Origin: Propionibacteriales bacterium
GTDB lineage: Bacteria; Actinomycetota; Actinomycetes; Propionibacteriales; Nocardioidaceae
DNA length: 64,000 nucleotides
Reading direction: 5' to 3'
NCBI GenBank assembly: GCA_026392465.1
Contig: JAPLCA010000001.1
Location: forward strand, 1-64,000
This document shows, piece after piece, positions 26,206-36,313 of the stretch (within the stretch, counting starts at the first letter, position 1; each line of letters begins with the position of its first letter). The translations under genes and the position numbers were made by a program. The notes beneath the pieces are model-generated. The model did no database searches, was not told the origin of the DNA, and worked only from the letters and a program-made list of their open reading frames with translations.

Positions 26206-27096
26206 GTGACCCGCCGTGACAGCCTCCTCGCCGTGCTCGTGGCCGTCCTGTGGGGGTGCAACTTCGTCGCGATCCACCTGGGCCTGCGCGACGTGCCGCC
26301 GTTCCTGTTCCTCGCGATCCGGTTCGTGCTCGTCGCGTTCCCGCTCGTCCTGCTGGTGCCACGACCGAAGGCGTCGTGGCAGGCGGTGGTGGCGATCGGC
26401 GTCTTCATGAGCCTCGGCCAGTTCGGTCTGCTGTACCTGGCGCTTGCGATCGGCATGCCGGCCGGGCTGGCGTCGCTCGTGCTGCAGGCGCAGGTCGTGC
26501 TGACGATGGTCATCGCGTCGGTCGCGCTGGGCGAGCGGGCCACGCGCCGCCAGGTCGTCGGAGCGCTCGTCGGCACCGCCGGTCTCGTGACCGTCGCCGT
26601 GGGCTTCGGCGCCGGGGCGTCGGTCGTGCCGTTGCTCGTCACCGTCGGCGGGGCGCTGTCGTGGGCGGTCGGCAACGTCGTCGCCCGCGCGGCGAAGGTC
26701 GAGTCGGGGCTGTCGCTGGTGGTCTGGTCGGCCCTGGTCGTGCCCCTGCCCTGCCTGGCCGTCTCCCTCGTCGTCGACGGGCCCGACGCGATCGGGGCGG
26801 CCCTCGCCGGCTTCGGCTGGACCGCGCTGCTCAGCACGCTCTACACCGTCGTCGCCGCCTCACTGGTCGGCTACACGATCTTCAACGGTCTCGTCGCGCG
26901 GCACCCGGCGTCGTCCGTCGTGCCGTACATCCTGCTCGTGCCGCCCGTGGGCATGCTCTCCGCCTGGCTCGTCCTCGACGAGGTGCCCAACCTGCTCGAG
27001 TCGATCGGCGCGGTGGTCATGCTCGTGGGGGTCGCCGTGGCGGTGACGTCGGCGCGACGTCCGTCGCCGCTCGTCGCCGCCCCGACGTCCGGCTGA
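26206..27096 (+). CDS. EamA family transporter
   Basis: VTRRDSLLAVLVAVLWGCNFVAIHLGLRDVPPFLFLAIRFVLVAFPLV; 10 TM DMT fold. Confidence 0.9.
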   Translation: MTRRDSLLAVLVAVLWGCNFVAIHLGLRDVPPFLFLAIRFVLVAFPLVLLVPRPKASWQAVVAIGVFMSLGQFGLLYLALAIGMPAGLASLVLQAQVVLTMVIASVALGERATRRQVVGALVGTAGLVTVAVGFGAGASVVPLLVTVGGALSWAVGNVVARAAKVESGLSLVVWSALVVPLPCLAVSLVVDGPDAIGAALAGFGWTALLSTLYTVVAASLVGYTIFNGLVARHPASSVVPYILLVPPVGMLSAWLVLDEVPNLLESIGAVVMLVGVAVAVTSARRPSPLVAAPTSG

Positions 27097-27121
27097 GGGC
27101 GCGTCTCGCGCCGAGCCGTGC

Positions 27122-27670
27122 TCAGGCGAGGAGGGCGGCGCGGGCCATGCGGGCGAGCAGGGTCCGCAGGGCCTCCTCGCCGATGCGGGCGCTGTGCGGG
27201 GTGGAGTTCAGCAGCCCGAAGACCGCCTGGACGACGGCGCGGGCCTCGGCGCGCTGCAGGTCGTCGCGCAGCGACCGGACGACGTCGACCCACAGGTCGA
27301 CGTAGGCCAGCTGCAGGGCACGCACCTCGGCGCGCGCGTCGGCGTCGAGCCGCGACCACTCCCGCTCCTGCACGACGATGTAGGCGGGGTGGCTGACGGC
27401 GAAGTCGATGTGCCAGTCCACGAGCGCGTCCAGCCGGTCCGACGCGTCGTCGTGCGCGGCGACCCTGGCGCGCCCGGTGTCGAGCAGCTCGGTGCTGATG
27501 TCGACGAGCGCCTGGGCCAGCACCTCCTCCTTGCCGCGGAAGTGCTTGTAGATGGCCGGGCCGGAGATGCTCGACGCCGCACCGACGTCGCCCACGCTGA
27601 CGCCGTGGAAGCCGCGGTCGGCGAAGAGCTCGACCGCGCTGCGGGCGATCTCGCGACGGCGGCTGCTCAT
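27122..27670 (-). CDS. TetR/AcrR family regulator of the leucine-catabolism operon (inferred)
   Basis: [51 protein letters not shown]; divergent from the MCC genes. Confidence 0.9.
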   Translation of the reverse strand: MSSRRREIARSAVELFADRGFHGVSVGDVGAASSISGPAIYKHFRGKEEVLAQALVDISTELLDTGRARVAAHDDASDRLDALVDWHIDFAVSHPAYIVVQEREWSRLDADARAEVRALQLAYVDLWVDVVRSLRDDLQRAEARAVVQAVFGLLNSTPHSARIGEEALRTLLARMARAALLA

Positions 27671-27689
27671 GGGAGCACGATACCGCAGC

Positions 27690-27709
27690 AGGTTAATGAG
27701 TGTTAACCT
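27690..27709. promoter_or_regulatory. Candidate TetR operator
   Basis: Perfect palindrome AGGTTAA-TGAGTG-TTAACCT between tetR and the carboxylase operon. Confidence 0.6.
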
Positions 27710-27716
27710 CGCTCGC

Positions 27717-29333
27717 ATGAGCCCCGCCACCTCGCCGACGATGCGCGACCTCGTCGACCAGCTGCACGAGCGTCTGGCCGTGGTCCGCCGCGGCGGCAGC
27801 GACGCCTCGCGCGAGCGGCACGTGTCGCGCGGCAAGCTGCTGCCGCGCGACCGGGTCGACCGGCTGCTCGACCCCGGCTCCCCGTTCCTCGAGATCGCCC
27901 CGCTCGCGGCCTACGGGATGTACGGCGACGACCGCCGCGACGACTACGCCGTGCCCAGCGCGTCGATCGTCACCGGCATCGGCCGGGTGGCGGGCCGCGA
28001 GGTGATGGTCGTGGCGAACGACGCGACCGTCAAGGGCGGCACCTACTACCCGCTCACGGTCAAGAAGCACCTGCGCGCCCAGACGATCGCGCTGCAGAAC
28101 CACCTCCCGTGCGTCTACCTCGTCGACTCCGGCGGGGCGTTCCTGCCGATGCAGGACGAGGTCTTCCCCGACCGCGAGCACTTCGGCCGGATCTTCTTCC
28201 ACCAGGCCCAGCTGTCGGCGCGCGGCATCGCGCAGGTCGCTGCGGTGATGGGCTCGTGCACGGCCGGCGGCGCCTACGTGCCGGCGATGAGCGACGAGAC
28301 GGTCATCGTCCGCGAGCAGGGCACGATCTTCCTCGGCGGCCCGCCGCTCGTGAAGGCCGCCACCGGAGAGGTCGTCACGGCCGAGGACCTCGGCGGCGGC
28401 GACGTGCACGCCCGCACCTCGGGCGTCGTCGACCACCTGGCCGACGACGACGCGCACGCGCTCGACATCGTCCGCTCGATCGTCGGCACCCTGGGCCCCG
28501 CGCGCACCCACCTCGCGCCGCAGCCCGTCCTGCCCCCGCGCGAGGACCCGGAGACGCTGCTCGACATCGTGCCCGTCGACGGCCGCACCCCCTACGACGT
28601 GCGCGAGGTGATCCGTCGGGTCGTCGACGACTCCCGGCTGCACGAGTTCAAGCCGCTGTACGGCGACACCCTCGTCTGCGGGTTCGCCCACGTGGAGGGC
28701 TACCCCGTCGCGATCGTCGCCAACAACGGCATCCTGTTCAGCGAGTCGGCCCTCAAGGGCGCCCACTTCGTCGAGCTCGCCAACCAGCGCGGCATCCCGC
28801 TGCTCTTCCTGCAGAACATCACCGGCTTCATGGTCGGTCGCGAGTACGAGAACCGCGGTATCGCGAAGGACGGCGCCAAGCTCGTCACCGCGGTCGCCTC
28901 GAGCGTCGTGCCGAAGCTGACGGTGGTGATCGGCGGCTCGTTCGGCGCGGGCAACTACGGCATGTGCGGGCGCGCCTACGACCCCCGCTTCCTCTGGACC
29001 TGGCCCAATGCGCGGATCTCCGTCATGGGCGGTGAGCAGGCGGCCTCCGTGCTCGCCACCGTCCGCCGGGACGGCATCGAGGGGCGCGGCGAGGCGTGGT
29101 CGGCTGACGAGGAGGAGACGTTCAAGGCGCCGATCCGCGCCCAGTACGAGGAGCAGGGCAACCCCTACTACGCCACCGCCCGACTCTGGGACGACGGCAT
29201 CATCGACCCGCGCGAGACCCGGCGCGTGCTCGGCCTCGCCCTGCAGGCCTGCGCGAACGCGCCCGTGCCGTCCTTCGCCGACCGACCCGATGGCGACGCC
29301 GGCGCACCCGGCTTCGGCGTCTTCCGGATGTGA
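27717..29333 (+). CDS. Acyl-CoA carboxylase beta subunit (methylcrotonoyl-CoA carboxylase type)
   Basis: [66 protein letters not shown]... Confidence 0.93.
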   Translation: MSPATSPTMRDLVDQLHERLAVVRRGGSDASRERHVSRGKLLPRDRVDRLLDPGSPFLEIAPLAAYGMYGDDRRDDYAVPSASIVTGIGRVAGREVMVVANDATVKGGTYYPLTVKKHLRAQTIALQNHLPCVYLVDSGGAFLPMQDEVFPDREHFGRIFFHQAQLSARGIAQVAAVMGSCTAGGAYVPAMSDETVIVREQGTIFLGGPPLVKAATGEVVTAEDLGGGDVHARTSGVVDHLADDDAHALDIVRSIVGTLGPARTHLAPQPVLPPREDPETLLDIVPVDGRTPYDVREVIRRVVDDSRLHEFKPLYGDTLVCGFAHVEGYPVAIVANNGILFSESALKGAHFVELANQRGIPLLFLQNITGFMVGREYENRGIAKDGAKLVTAVASSVVPKLTVVIGGSFGAGNYGMCGRAYDPRFLWTWPNARISVMGGEQAASVLATVRRDGIEGRGEAWSADEEETFKAPIRAQYEEQGNPYYATARLWDDGIIDPRETRRVLGLALQACANAPVPSFADRPDGDAGAPGFGVFRM

Positions 29334-31186
29334 GCGCCATGACCGAGACCCGACCGATCCGTACCGTGCTCGTCGCCAACCGCGGCGAGATCGCGCGCCG
29401 CGTCGTCTGTGCCTGCCGGGCCGCGGGCCTGCGCAGCGTCGCCGTCCACACCGACCTCGACGCCTCCTCGTTGCACGTGGCCGAGGCCGACGACGCCGTG
29501 CGCGTCGGCTCCTACCTCGACGTCGCGGAGGTCGTGGCCGCAGCGGTCTCGTCGGGTGCCGACGCCGTGCACCCCGGCTACGGCTTCCTGTCGGAGAACG
29601 CCGGGTTCGCGCGGGCCGTGCAGGACGCAGGCCTCGTGTTCGTCGGGCCCTCGCCCGACGTGATCGAGCTGATGGGCCGCAAGGACCGTGCCCGCGACGT
29701 GGCCGAGCGCGCCGGGGTGCCGGTGACCCCACGGCACGAGGTCGACGACGTGCCGCCCGACGCCTACCCCGTGCTGGTGAAGGCCGCCGCCGGCGGTGGT
29801 GGCAAGGGCATGCACGTGGTGCGTCGCGCCGAGGACCTGGCCGACGCGGTCGCCACCGCGCGACGTGAGGCGGCGTCGTCCTTCGGCGACGACACCCTGC
29901 TCGTCGAGGCGTACGTCGAGGGTGGTCGGCACGTGGAGGTGCAGGTCTTCGGCGACCGGCACGGCACGGTCGTGCACCTCTTCGAGCGCGACTGCTCCGC
30001 CCAGCGCCGACACCAGAAGGTCGTCGAGGAGGCGCCCGCGCCCGACCTCGACCCCGCCCTCCGCGACCTGCTGCACCGCTCGTCGGTGGCGCTCTGCGAG
30101 GAGGTCGGGTACGTCGGTGCCGGGACGGTCGAGTTCCTGGTCGCGACCGGGGCGGACGGCTCGCAGGTGGCCTACTTCCTCGAGATGAACACCCGGCTGC
30201 AGGTCGAGCACCCCGTCACCGAGCAGGTGACCGGCCTCGACCTCGTGCAGTGGCAGCTCGACGTCGCCGCCGGTCGCCCCCTCCCGCTCACCCAGGACGA
30301 GATCACCTGCACCGGCCACGCGGTCGAGGTGCGCGTGTACGCCGAGGACCCGTACGCCGGGTTCCTCCCGCAGGCCGGGCACGTGCTCGACGCTCGGTGG
30401 TGCGGGGGACAGGGCCACGAGGTCCACGCGGCGATCGAGGGCGAGAGCGTCGTGTCGTCGGCGTACGACCCGATGCTCGCGAAGCTCGTGGCCCACGGGC
30501 CCGACCGCGACGCCGCGATCGACGCGCTGCTCGACGTGGTCGACGGCTCGGCCGTCGAGGGCATCGCGACCAACCTCGGCTGGGTGCGTCGACTCGTCGA
30601 CTCCGCGCCGTTCCGCTCCGGGAAGGTGCACACGGGGTGGCTCGACGCCTACGAGGGACCGCTCCTCGAGCGACCCGACGTCGCCCCCGAGGCGTTGCGT
30701 GTGGCTGCCCTGCTGCTCGGCGAGCCCGAGGACTCCTCGCCCTTCGGCCGGGGCGACGGCTGGCGCTCGGCCGGGCCTGCGACCCCCGTCGTCGTGCACG
30801 TCGCCGAGCCCGACGGCACGACCCACGCCGTCACGGTCGACTCCCGGAGCGAGGTCGCCGACGCCACCGCGCGCGGACGTCGGGTCTGGGCCACCTGGCA
30901 GGGCCAGACCTGGGTCCTCGAGCAGGCCGACGCCATGCGGCGCACGTCATCGGCAGCGGTCGGCGACGCCGACGTCGTCTCGCCCATGCCCGGGTCGGTC
31001 GTCGCGCTCGACGTCGAGGTCGGCGACGTCGTGGTCGAGGGCCAGCGGCTCGGTGCCGTCGAGGCCATGAAGATGGAGCTCGCGCTCGTCGCTCCCCACG
31101 CCGGCACCGTCACCCACGTCGGCGCCACGGTCGGCGACCAGGTGGCGATGGGGCACGTCGTGGTGCACGTCGAGGAGTCCGCGTGA
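29330..31186 (+). CDS. Biotin-dependent acyl-CoA carboxylase alpha subunit (BC + BCCP)
   Basis: [22 protein letters not shown]...; biotinyl motif EAMKMEL; start 29330 (GTG) or 29339 (ATG). Confidence 0.94.
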   Translation: MSAMTETRPIRTVLVANRGEIARRVVCACRAAGLRSVAVHTDLDASSLHVAEADDAVRVGSYLDVAEVVAAAVSSGADAVHPGYGFLSENAGFARAVQDAGLVFVGPSPDVIELMGRKDRARDVAERAGVPVTPRHEVDDVPPDAYPVLVKAAAGGGGKGMHVVRRAEDLADAVATARREAASSFGDDTLLVEAYVEGGRHVEVQVFGDRHGTVVHLFERDCSAQRRHQKVVEEAPAPDLDPALRDLLHRSSVALCEEVGYVGAGTVEFLVATGADGSQVAYFLEMNTRLQVEHPVTEQVTGLDLVQWQLDVAAGRPLPLTQDEITCTGHAVEVRVYAEDPYAGFLPQAGHVLDARWCGGQGHEVHAAIEGESVVSSAYDPMLAKLVAHGPDRDAAIDALLDVVDGSAVEGIATNLGWVRRLVDSAPFRSGKVHTGWLDAYEGPLLERPDVAPEALRVAALLLGEPEDSSPFGRGDGWRSAGPATPVVVHVAEPDGTTHAVTVDSRSEVADATARGRRVWATWQGQTWVLEQADAMRRTSSAAVGDADVVSPMPGSVVALDVEVGDVVVEGQRLGAVEAMKMELALVAPHAGTVTHVGATVGDQVAMGHVVVHVEESA

Positions 31187-32112
31187 GACTCCCCATGGTC
31201 GTGCCCGAGCCGGGCCTCCCCGACCGGGTGACGATCTACGAGGTCGGCCCCCGCGACGGCCTGCAGAACGAGAAGGCGGTCGTCCCGCTCGACGTGAAGG
31301 CCGCGTTCGTGCGCCGGCTGGTCGCCGCGGGGCTGCCCGTCGTCGAGGCCACCAGCTTCGTGCACCCGCGGTGGGTGCCGCAGCTGGCTGACGCCGCCGA
31401 CCTCGTCGAGGAGCTGCGCGAGGCCCCCACGTTCCCGTACCCCGTCCTCGTGCCGAACGAGCGCGGGCTCGACCGCGCGCTCGAGGCCGGCTGCGCCCAC
31501 GTGGCCGTGTTCGCCAGCGCCACCGAGACCTTCGCGATGAAGAACCTCAACAGCACCGTCGCCGACCAGATGACGATGTTCGCGCCCGTCGTGCGCCGCG
31601 CCCTCGACGCCGGCGCCGACGTGCGCGCCTACGTGTCGATGTGCTTCGGTGACCCGTGGGAGGGTCCCGTCGACCCGGACGCCGTGGTGCGGGTCGGGTG
31701 CGAGCTGCTCGAGCTGGGCGCGACCCAGCTGTCCCTCGGCGACACGATCGGGGTCGGGACCGTCGGCCAGGTCGGCGACCTGGTGCACCGCTTCGGCGAG
31801 GCCGGTGTCGGGCCGGAGCGGCTCGCGCTGCACTTCCACGACACCTACGGCCAGGCCCTCGCCAACGTGCACGCGGGCCTGCAGGCGGGGGTCACGACGT
31901 TCGACGCGTCGGCCGGTGGTCTCGGCGGCTGCCCGTACGCCCGCAGCGCGACCGGCAACCTCGCGACCGAGGACCTCGTGTGGTTCCTCACCGGGCTCGG
32001 GATCGAGCACGGGGTCGACCTCGACGCTCTCGTCGCCACCAGCGCCTGGATGGCCGAGCGGCTCGGCAAGACGCCCGCGAGCGCCGTCGTGCGGGCGCTC
32101 ACCGGGGGCTGA
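31183..32112 (+). CDS. Hydroxymethylglutaryl-CoA lyase
   Basis: VTIYEVGPRDGLQNEKAVVPLDVKAAFVRRLVAAGLPVVEATSFVHPRWVPQLADA; GTGA overlap with the upstream stop. Confidence 0.93.
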   Translation: MRLPMVVPEPGLPDRVTIYEVGPRDGLQNEKAVVPLDVKAAFVRRLVAAGLPVVEATSFVHPRWVPQLADAADLVEELREAPTFPYPVLVPNERGLDRALEAGCAHVAVFASATETFAMKNLNSTVADQMTMFAPVVRRALDAGADVRAYVSMCFGDPWEGPVDPDAVVRVGCELLELGATQLSLGDTIGVGTVGQVGDLVHRFGEAGVGPERLALHFHDTYGQALANVHAGLQAGVTTFDASAGGLGGCPYARSATGNLATEDLVWFLTGLGIEHGVDLDALVATSAWMAERLGKTPASAVVRALTGG

Positions 32113-32156
32113 GCTCGCGCCGCGCCGCATCGCGCGCCCGGTGACAGGATGAAGGC

Positions 32157-33581
32157 ATGACGTCGGCAGTGGTGGTGGGCAGCGGTCCGAACGGCCTGGC
32201 GGCGGCGGTGCGGCTGGCGCAGGAGGGTCTCGACGTCACCGTGCTGGAGCGGTCCGACCGGGTCGGCGGCGGCACGCGCACGTCGGAGCTGACGGTGCCC
32301 GGCCTGCTGCACGACGAGTGCTCGGCCTTCCACCCGATGGGCGTCGCGTCGCCGTTCCTGGCCTCCCTCGACCTCGAGCGGCACGGTCTGCGCTGGCTCT
32401 GGCCGGAGATCGACCTCGCCCACCCTCTCGACGACGGCCGCGCGGGGGTCGTCAGCCGCGACATGGATCGCACGGCGGCCTCCCTCGGCGTCGACGCACG
32501 TTCCTGGCGTCGGCTGTTCGAGCCGCTCGCCGACGGGTTCGACGACCTGCTCGCCGACGTCCTGCGCCCGGTGGTGCACGTGCCGTCGCACCCGTTCGCC
32601 CTCGGCCGGTTCGGGCTCAACGCCGCCCTGCCGGCCACCCTGCTGGCCCGACGCTTCGACGACGAGCCCGCCCGGGCGCTGTTCATGGGCGTCGCGGCCC
32701 ACGTCTTCGGCCGTCTCGACACGCCGCTCAGCGCGTCCGTGGGGCTCATGCTGACCGCCGCCGGCCACCGGTACGGCTGGCCGGTCGCCGAGGGCGGGTC
32801 GCAGTCGATCGCGGACGCCCTCGTGTCGCTGCTGGAGGAGCTCGGCGGCAGCATGCGCACCGGGGTGCAGGTGACGAGCCTCGACCAGCTGGCCGACGTC
32901 ACCGGTGCACGACCCGACGTCGTCATGCTCGACACGTCCCCGCGCGGTGCCCTCGGCATCGTGGGCGACGCGATGCCGTCGCTCGTGGCGCGTGCGCTGC
33001 GCGCGTACCGCTACGGCCCGGCGGCGTTCAAGATCGACCTCGCGGTGGAGGGCGGCATCCCGTGGACCAACGAGGACGTGCGTCGCGCCGGCACCGTCCA
33101 CGTCGCGGGCGACGCGGCCGAGGTCGTCGAGGCGGAGGGTCGCACGGCGCGCGGCACGATGCCCGAACGGCCCTTCGTGCTGCTCGGCCAGCAGTACGTG
33201 GCCGACCCGAGCCGGTCGCAGGGCGACGTGCACCCGGTCTGGGCCTACGCGCACGTCCCGCACGCGTGGCCCGGTGACGCGACCGAGCAGATCATCGGCC
33301 AGGTCGAGCGCTTCGCGCCGGGCTTCCAGGACCGGGTCGTGCAGGTGGTCTCCAAGGGCACGGCGCAGCTGGAAGCCTACAACCCGAACTACGTCGGCGG
33401 CGACATCGGCACCGGCGCGAACACCTGGCGCCAGATCCCGCTGCGCCCGCGACCCACGCTCGACCCCTACTCCCTCGGTGTCGCCGGCGTGTACCTCTGC
33501 TCCGCCGCCACCCCGCCCGGCGGCGGCGTGCACGGGATGGGCGGCTTCAACGCCGCCGAGACCGCCCTGCGCCGCCTCTGA
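32157..33581 (+). CDS. NAD(P)/FAD-dependent oxidoreductase (phytoene desaturase-like)
   Basis: MTSAVVVGSGPNGLAAAVRLAQEGLDVTVLERSDRVGGGTRTSELTVPGLLHDECSAFHPMG; C-terminal PPGGGVHGMGGFNAA. Confidence 0.92.
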   Translation: MTSAVVVGSGPNGLAAAVRLAQEGLDVTVLERSDRVGGGTRTSELTVPGLLHDECSAFHPMGVASPFLASLDLERHGLRWLWPEIDLAHPLDDGRAGVVSRDMDRTAASLGVDARSWRRLFEPLADGFDDLLADVLRPVVHVPSHPFALGRFGLNAALPATLLARRFDDEPARALFMGVAAHVFGRLDTPLSASVGLMLTAAGHRYGWPVAEGGSQSIADALVSLLEELGGSMRTGVQVTSLDQLADVTGARPDVVMLDTSPRGALGIVGDAMPSLVARALRAYRYGPAAFKIDLAVEGGIPWTNEDVRRAGTVHVAGDAAEVVEAEGRTARGTMPERPFVLLGQQYVADPSRSQGDVHPVWAYAHVPHAWPGDATEQIIGQVERFAPGFQDRVVQVVSKGTAQLEAYNPNYVGGDIGTGANTWRQIPLRPRPTLDPYSLGVAGVYLCSAATPPGGGVHGMGGFNAAETALRRL

Positions 33582-33610
33582 CCCTCACCTCCCCCTCCCC
33601 CTCCCCCTCC

Positions 33611-33675
33611 CCGCTGAGTGTGACGTTTGCGGGCCGACAACGACGCTTCTGGCCCGCAAACGTCACACTCAGCGG
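33611..33675. terminator. Perfect 25-bp inverted repeat between convergent genes
   Basis: CCGCTGAGTGTGACGTTTGCGGGCC (15-nt loop) GGCCCGCAAACGTCACACTCAGCGG. Confidence 0.8.
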
Positions 33676-33686
33676 GAGGGGAGGGG

Positions 33687-35267
33687 TCAGCGGCGGGTGG
33701 CGACGAGGATGCTGTCGCGCACGACGTGGGCGCCCATGCCGGTGTGGGTGCGCTCGACGACCTCCGCGCGCGCGTCCCACGTCTCGTCGAGCGCCGGCAG
33801 CAGCGCCTCGGGCTCGAAGAGGTCGTCGCGGGCCCTGACGCCCGCCGGCACGTCGCCGGGGTGGTGCCCGACGACGAGGAGCGTGCCGCCCGGGGCGACG
33901 GCCGACGCGAGCCGGCGCACGACGTCGAGCATCGGCTCCGGTGGCAGGTGCACGTAGTGCGCCGTGACGAGGTCCCACCGCTCGTCGCCCGGCTCCCAGG
34001 TGCGGACGTCGCCGACACGGAACGACGTCCGGTCGGCGACCCCGGCGTCCTCGGCGTGCTGCCGCGCTCGCTCGAGCCCCGTGGGGGAGAAGTCCATGCC
34101 GGTGACCTTCCAGCCGTGCTGCGCGAGCCAGATGACGTCGCCACCCTCGCCGCAGCCGACGTCGATGGCCGTGCCCGGCGTCAGCCGCTCCGCGCGGGCC
34201 GGCACCTGCGGGTTGACGCGACCGCTCCAGACGGCCGACGGGGTGCCGTAGCGCTCCTCCCACGCCTCCGGCTCGCGCATCGCCTCGCGGGCGCGCTCGA
34301 CCGCGGCCTGGGTGTCCTCCTCGACCAGACCGGCGTTGAGGAACGCCCCGGCCTGCACGCCCGCTGCGGCGGCCGCCGCCACCGTGGCCATGGGTGCCGC
34401 GGCGTTCCCGACCGCGACGACACCGGCGACCGGCGTCACGCCGTTCGCGTCGGCCTCGAGCGCGACGGCGAGCGTCGTGCCGTGCATCTCGAGCGGCCGG
34501 GTCGGCACGCCGAGCAGGTCGGCGACCTCGGTGCGGGCGCGGGGGAACGACTGCACGGCCAGGGCGTCGAGCTCGACGACGGTGCCGTCGGCCAGGCGCA
34601 CGCCGACGAGCCGGTCGTCGTCGACCAGCACCTCCGCGACGCGCCCCTCCACGGTCGCCTGGCCGCGTGCGCGCAGCGGCTCGCGCTCGCCGTGCCCCAG
34701 CTCGACCTCGTGCGTGAGCACCGTGAGCGCATCGGTGAGCTGTCCGAACAGACCGGCCTGGTGCAGGCCCATCGGGCTGCTGAGCAACACGCCGACGCGC
34801 TGGTCGCGCACCTCCCACCCGTGGCAGTAGGGGCAGTGCAGCACGTCGCGTCCCCAGCGGTCGGCGAGGCCGGGCACGTCGGGCAGCTCGTCGACCACAC
34901 CGGTCGCGAGCACGACGCGACGTGCGAGGAGGCGGCTGCCGTCGTCGAGCGTCACGGCGAAGCTCGGCACGTCGCCGGGCAGCGCCTGCGCGTCCACGAC
35001 TCGACCTGCGACGACCGTCGCACCGTAGGACTCCACCTCCTCGCGACCGAGCCGCGCGAGCTCGAGCGGCGGGGTGCCCTCGCGGCCGAGGTAGTTGTGC
35101 ATGTGGTCGGCGGGCGCGTTGCGCTGCTCGCCGGCGTCGACCAGCACGACGGACCGGCGCGAGCGGGCGAGCACCAGCGCGGTGCTCAGCCCGGCGGCGC
35201 CTCCTCCCACCACGACGACGTCGACGGAGGTGACAGGGGAACGGGGGGACTCGGGGTTCGTGCTCAT
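33687..35267 (-). CDS. Fused thioredoxin-reductase-like FAD oxidoreductase / class I SAM methyltransferase
   Basis: VDVVVVGGGAAGLSTALVLARS...HCPYCHGWE CxxC...; then TPGTAIDVGCGEGGDVIWLAQHGWKVTGMDFSPTGLERA in one ORF. Confidence 0.93.
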   Translation of the reverse strand: MSTNPESPRSPVTSVDVVVVGGGAAGLSTALVLARSRRSVVLVDAGEQRNAPADHMHNYLGREGTPPLELARLGREEVESYGATVVAGRVVDAQALPGDVPSFAVTLDDGSRLLARRVVLATGVVDELPDVPGLADRWGRDVLHCPYCHGWEVRDQRVGVLLSSPMGLHQAGLFGQLTDALTVLTHEVELGHGEREPLRARGQATVEGRVAEVLVDDDRLVGVRLADGTVVELDALAVQSFPRARTEVADLLGVPTRPLEMHGTTLAVALEADANGVTPVAGVVAVGNAAAPMATVAAAAAAGVQAGAFLNAGLVEEDTQAAVERAREAMREPEAWEERYGTPSAVWSGRVNPQVPARAERLTPGTAIDVGCGEGGDVIWLAQHGWKVTGMDFSPTGLERARQHAEDAGVADRTSFRVGDVRTWEPGDERWDLVTAHYVHLPPEPMLDVVRRLASAVAPGGTLLVVGHHPGDVPAGVRARDDLFEPEALLPALDETWDARAEVVERTHTGMGAHVVRDSILVATRR

Positions 35268-35420
35268 GGGTCGAGCATGCGGTGGCAAGCGCGCAAACGA
35301 CAAACATCTTTGCTGCTCTGGCAAACTTTGAGGAGTCGCGGCGTCTGGCACGATGGGCCTACGGCTACGGAATTGCACCGTGCGACCACACCTGGGGAGC
35401 AGACATGACCAGCCAGACGA

Positions 35421-35507
35421 CTGGACGTCGACGAGGGTCTGCGCGACTTCGGCCAGGGTGTCAAGGACACGGCGAGCGACGTGTGGGACGCGGTGACCCC
35501 GTGGTGA
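35421..35507 (+). CDS. Micro-ORF, 28 aa (start codon uncertain)
   Basis: LDVDEGLRDFGQGVKDTASDVWDAVTPW*; strong GC3 bias in this frame; TGA overlaps the GTG start of the next gene. Confidence 0.5.
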   Translation: MDVDEGLRDFGQGVKDTASDVWDAVTPW

Positions 35508-36313
35508 GCGGCACGGAGACGAGGCCGTCGTCGCCGCGACCGCCTCTCGGGCAGGTGCTCGGCATGGGTGCGGCCGCGGTGGTGATCGGCCCGGCCCTCC
35601 TCGCGTCGTCGGTGCCGCTGCTCACCCGCGGCAACCTGCTCCTCGGCGCTGCCGGTGTCGCCATGGCGGTGACCGCCGTCCTCGCGGTCGGGTACCTCGT
35701 GCGCTTCCTCGTCACGCCGCGGGGGGCCCACGAGGCGTCGCTCGACGACGGCGCCACCGTGCTCCCGGAGTCGCGTGTGGCGCGGTTCCTCGCATGGGGC
35801 ACCACCGGGGCCGCCGTCCTCCTCTCCACCCTCCTGGTCCTCTCGGCGGTCGCCGGGACAGGGCCGACGGGGCCGTCGGTCGGACTGGTGGGTGCGACGG
35901 TCGTGCTGGTGCTCGCCGTGCCGACCGTGGTCGCCGTGCTCGCCGGTCGACGCCCTCGCGGCGCCCTGGTGCTGACCCCCCACGCCGCCCGGCTGCGCAC
36001 CTGGAGCTCGGAACGGGAGGTCGCCTGGGACGACGTCGTCGAGGTGGTCGCGCTGCGGCAGCCGCGTCGCACGCTCGTCGTCTACGCCCGCATGGAGGAC
36101 CAGGTGCAGGTGCTGCGCGCCCCGGCCGGGTTCGGCGAGCAGCAGGCGCGACCGATCCCGGAGGCTGACCGGGGGCTCGCGGTCTCCTTCCCGCACCTCA
36201 CTGGCGACCCGGCCGTGCTCCTCGCGGCTCTCGACCACTGGCGTCGGGTGCGCAAGGACCGCGCGGAGCTCGGCGCCGAGGCCTCGCTACGCCGACTGGA
36301 TCCCGCCGCATGA
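35504..36313 (+). CDS. Membrane protein with C-terminal PH-like domain
   Basis: Four TM segments then GALVLTPHAARLRTWSSEREVAWDDVVEVVALRQPRRTLVVYAR. Confidence 0.7.
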   Translation: MSGTETRPSSPRPPLGQVLGMGAAAVVIGPALLASSVPLLTRGNLLLGAAGVAMAVTAVLAVGYLVRFLVTPRGAHEASLDDGATVLPESRVARFLAWGTTGAAVLLSTLLVLSAVAGTGPTGPSVGLVGATVVLVLAVPTVVAVLAGRRPRGALVLTPHAARLRTWSSEREVAWDDVVEVVALRQPRRTLVVYARMEDQVQVLRAPAGFGEQQARPIPEADRGLAVSFPHLTGDPAVLLAALDHWRRVRKDRAELGAEASLRRLDPAA

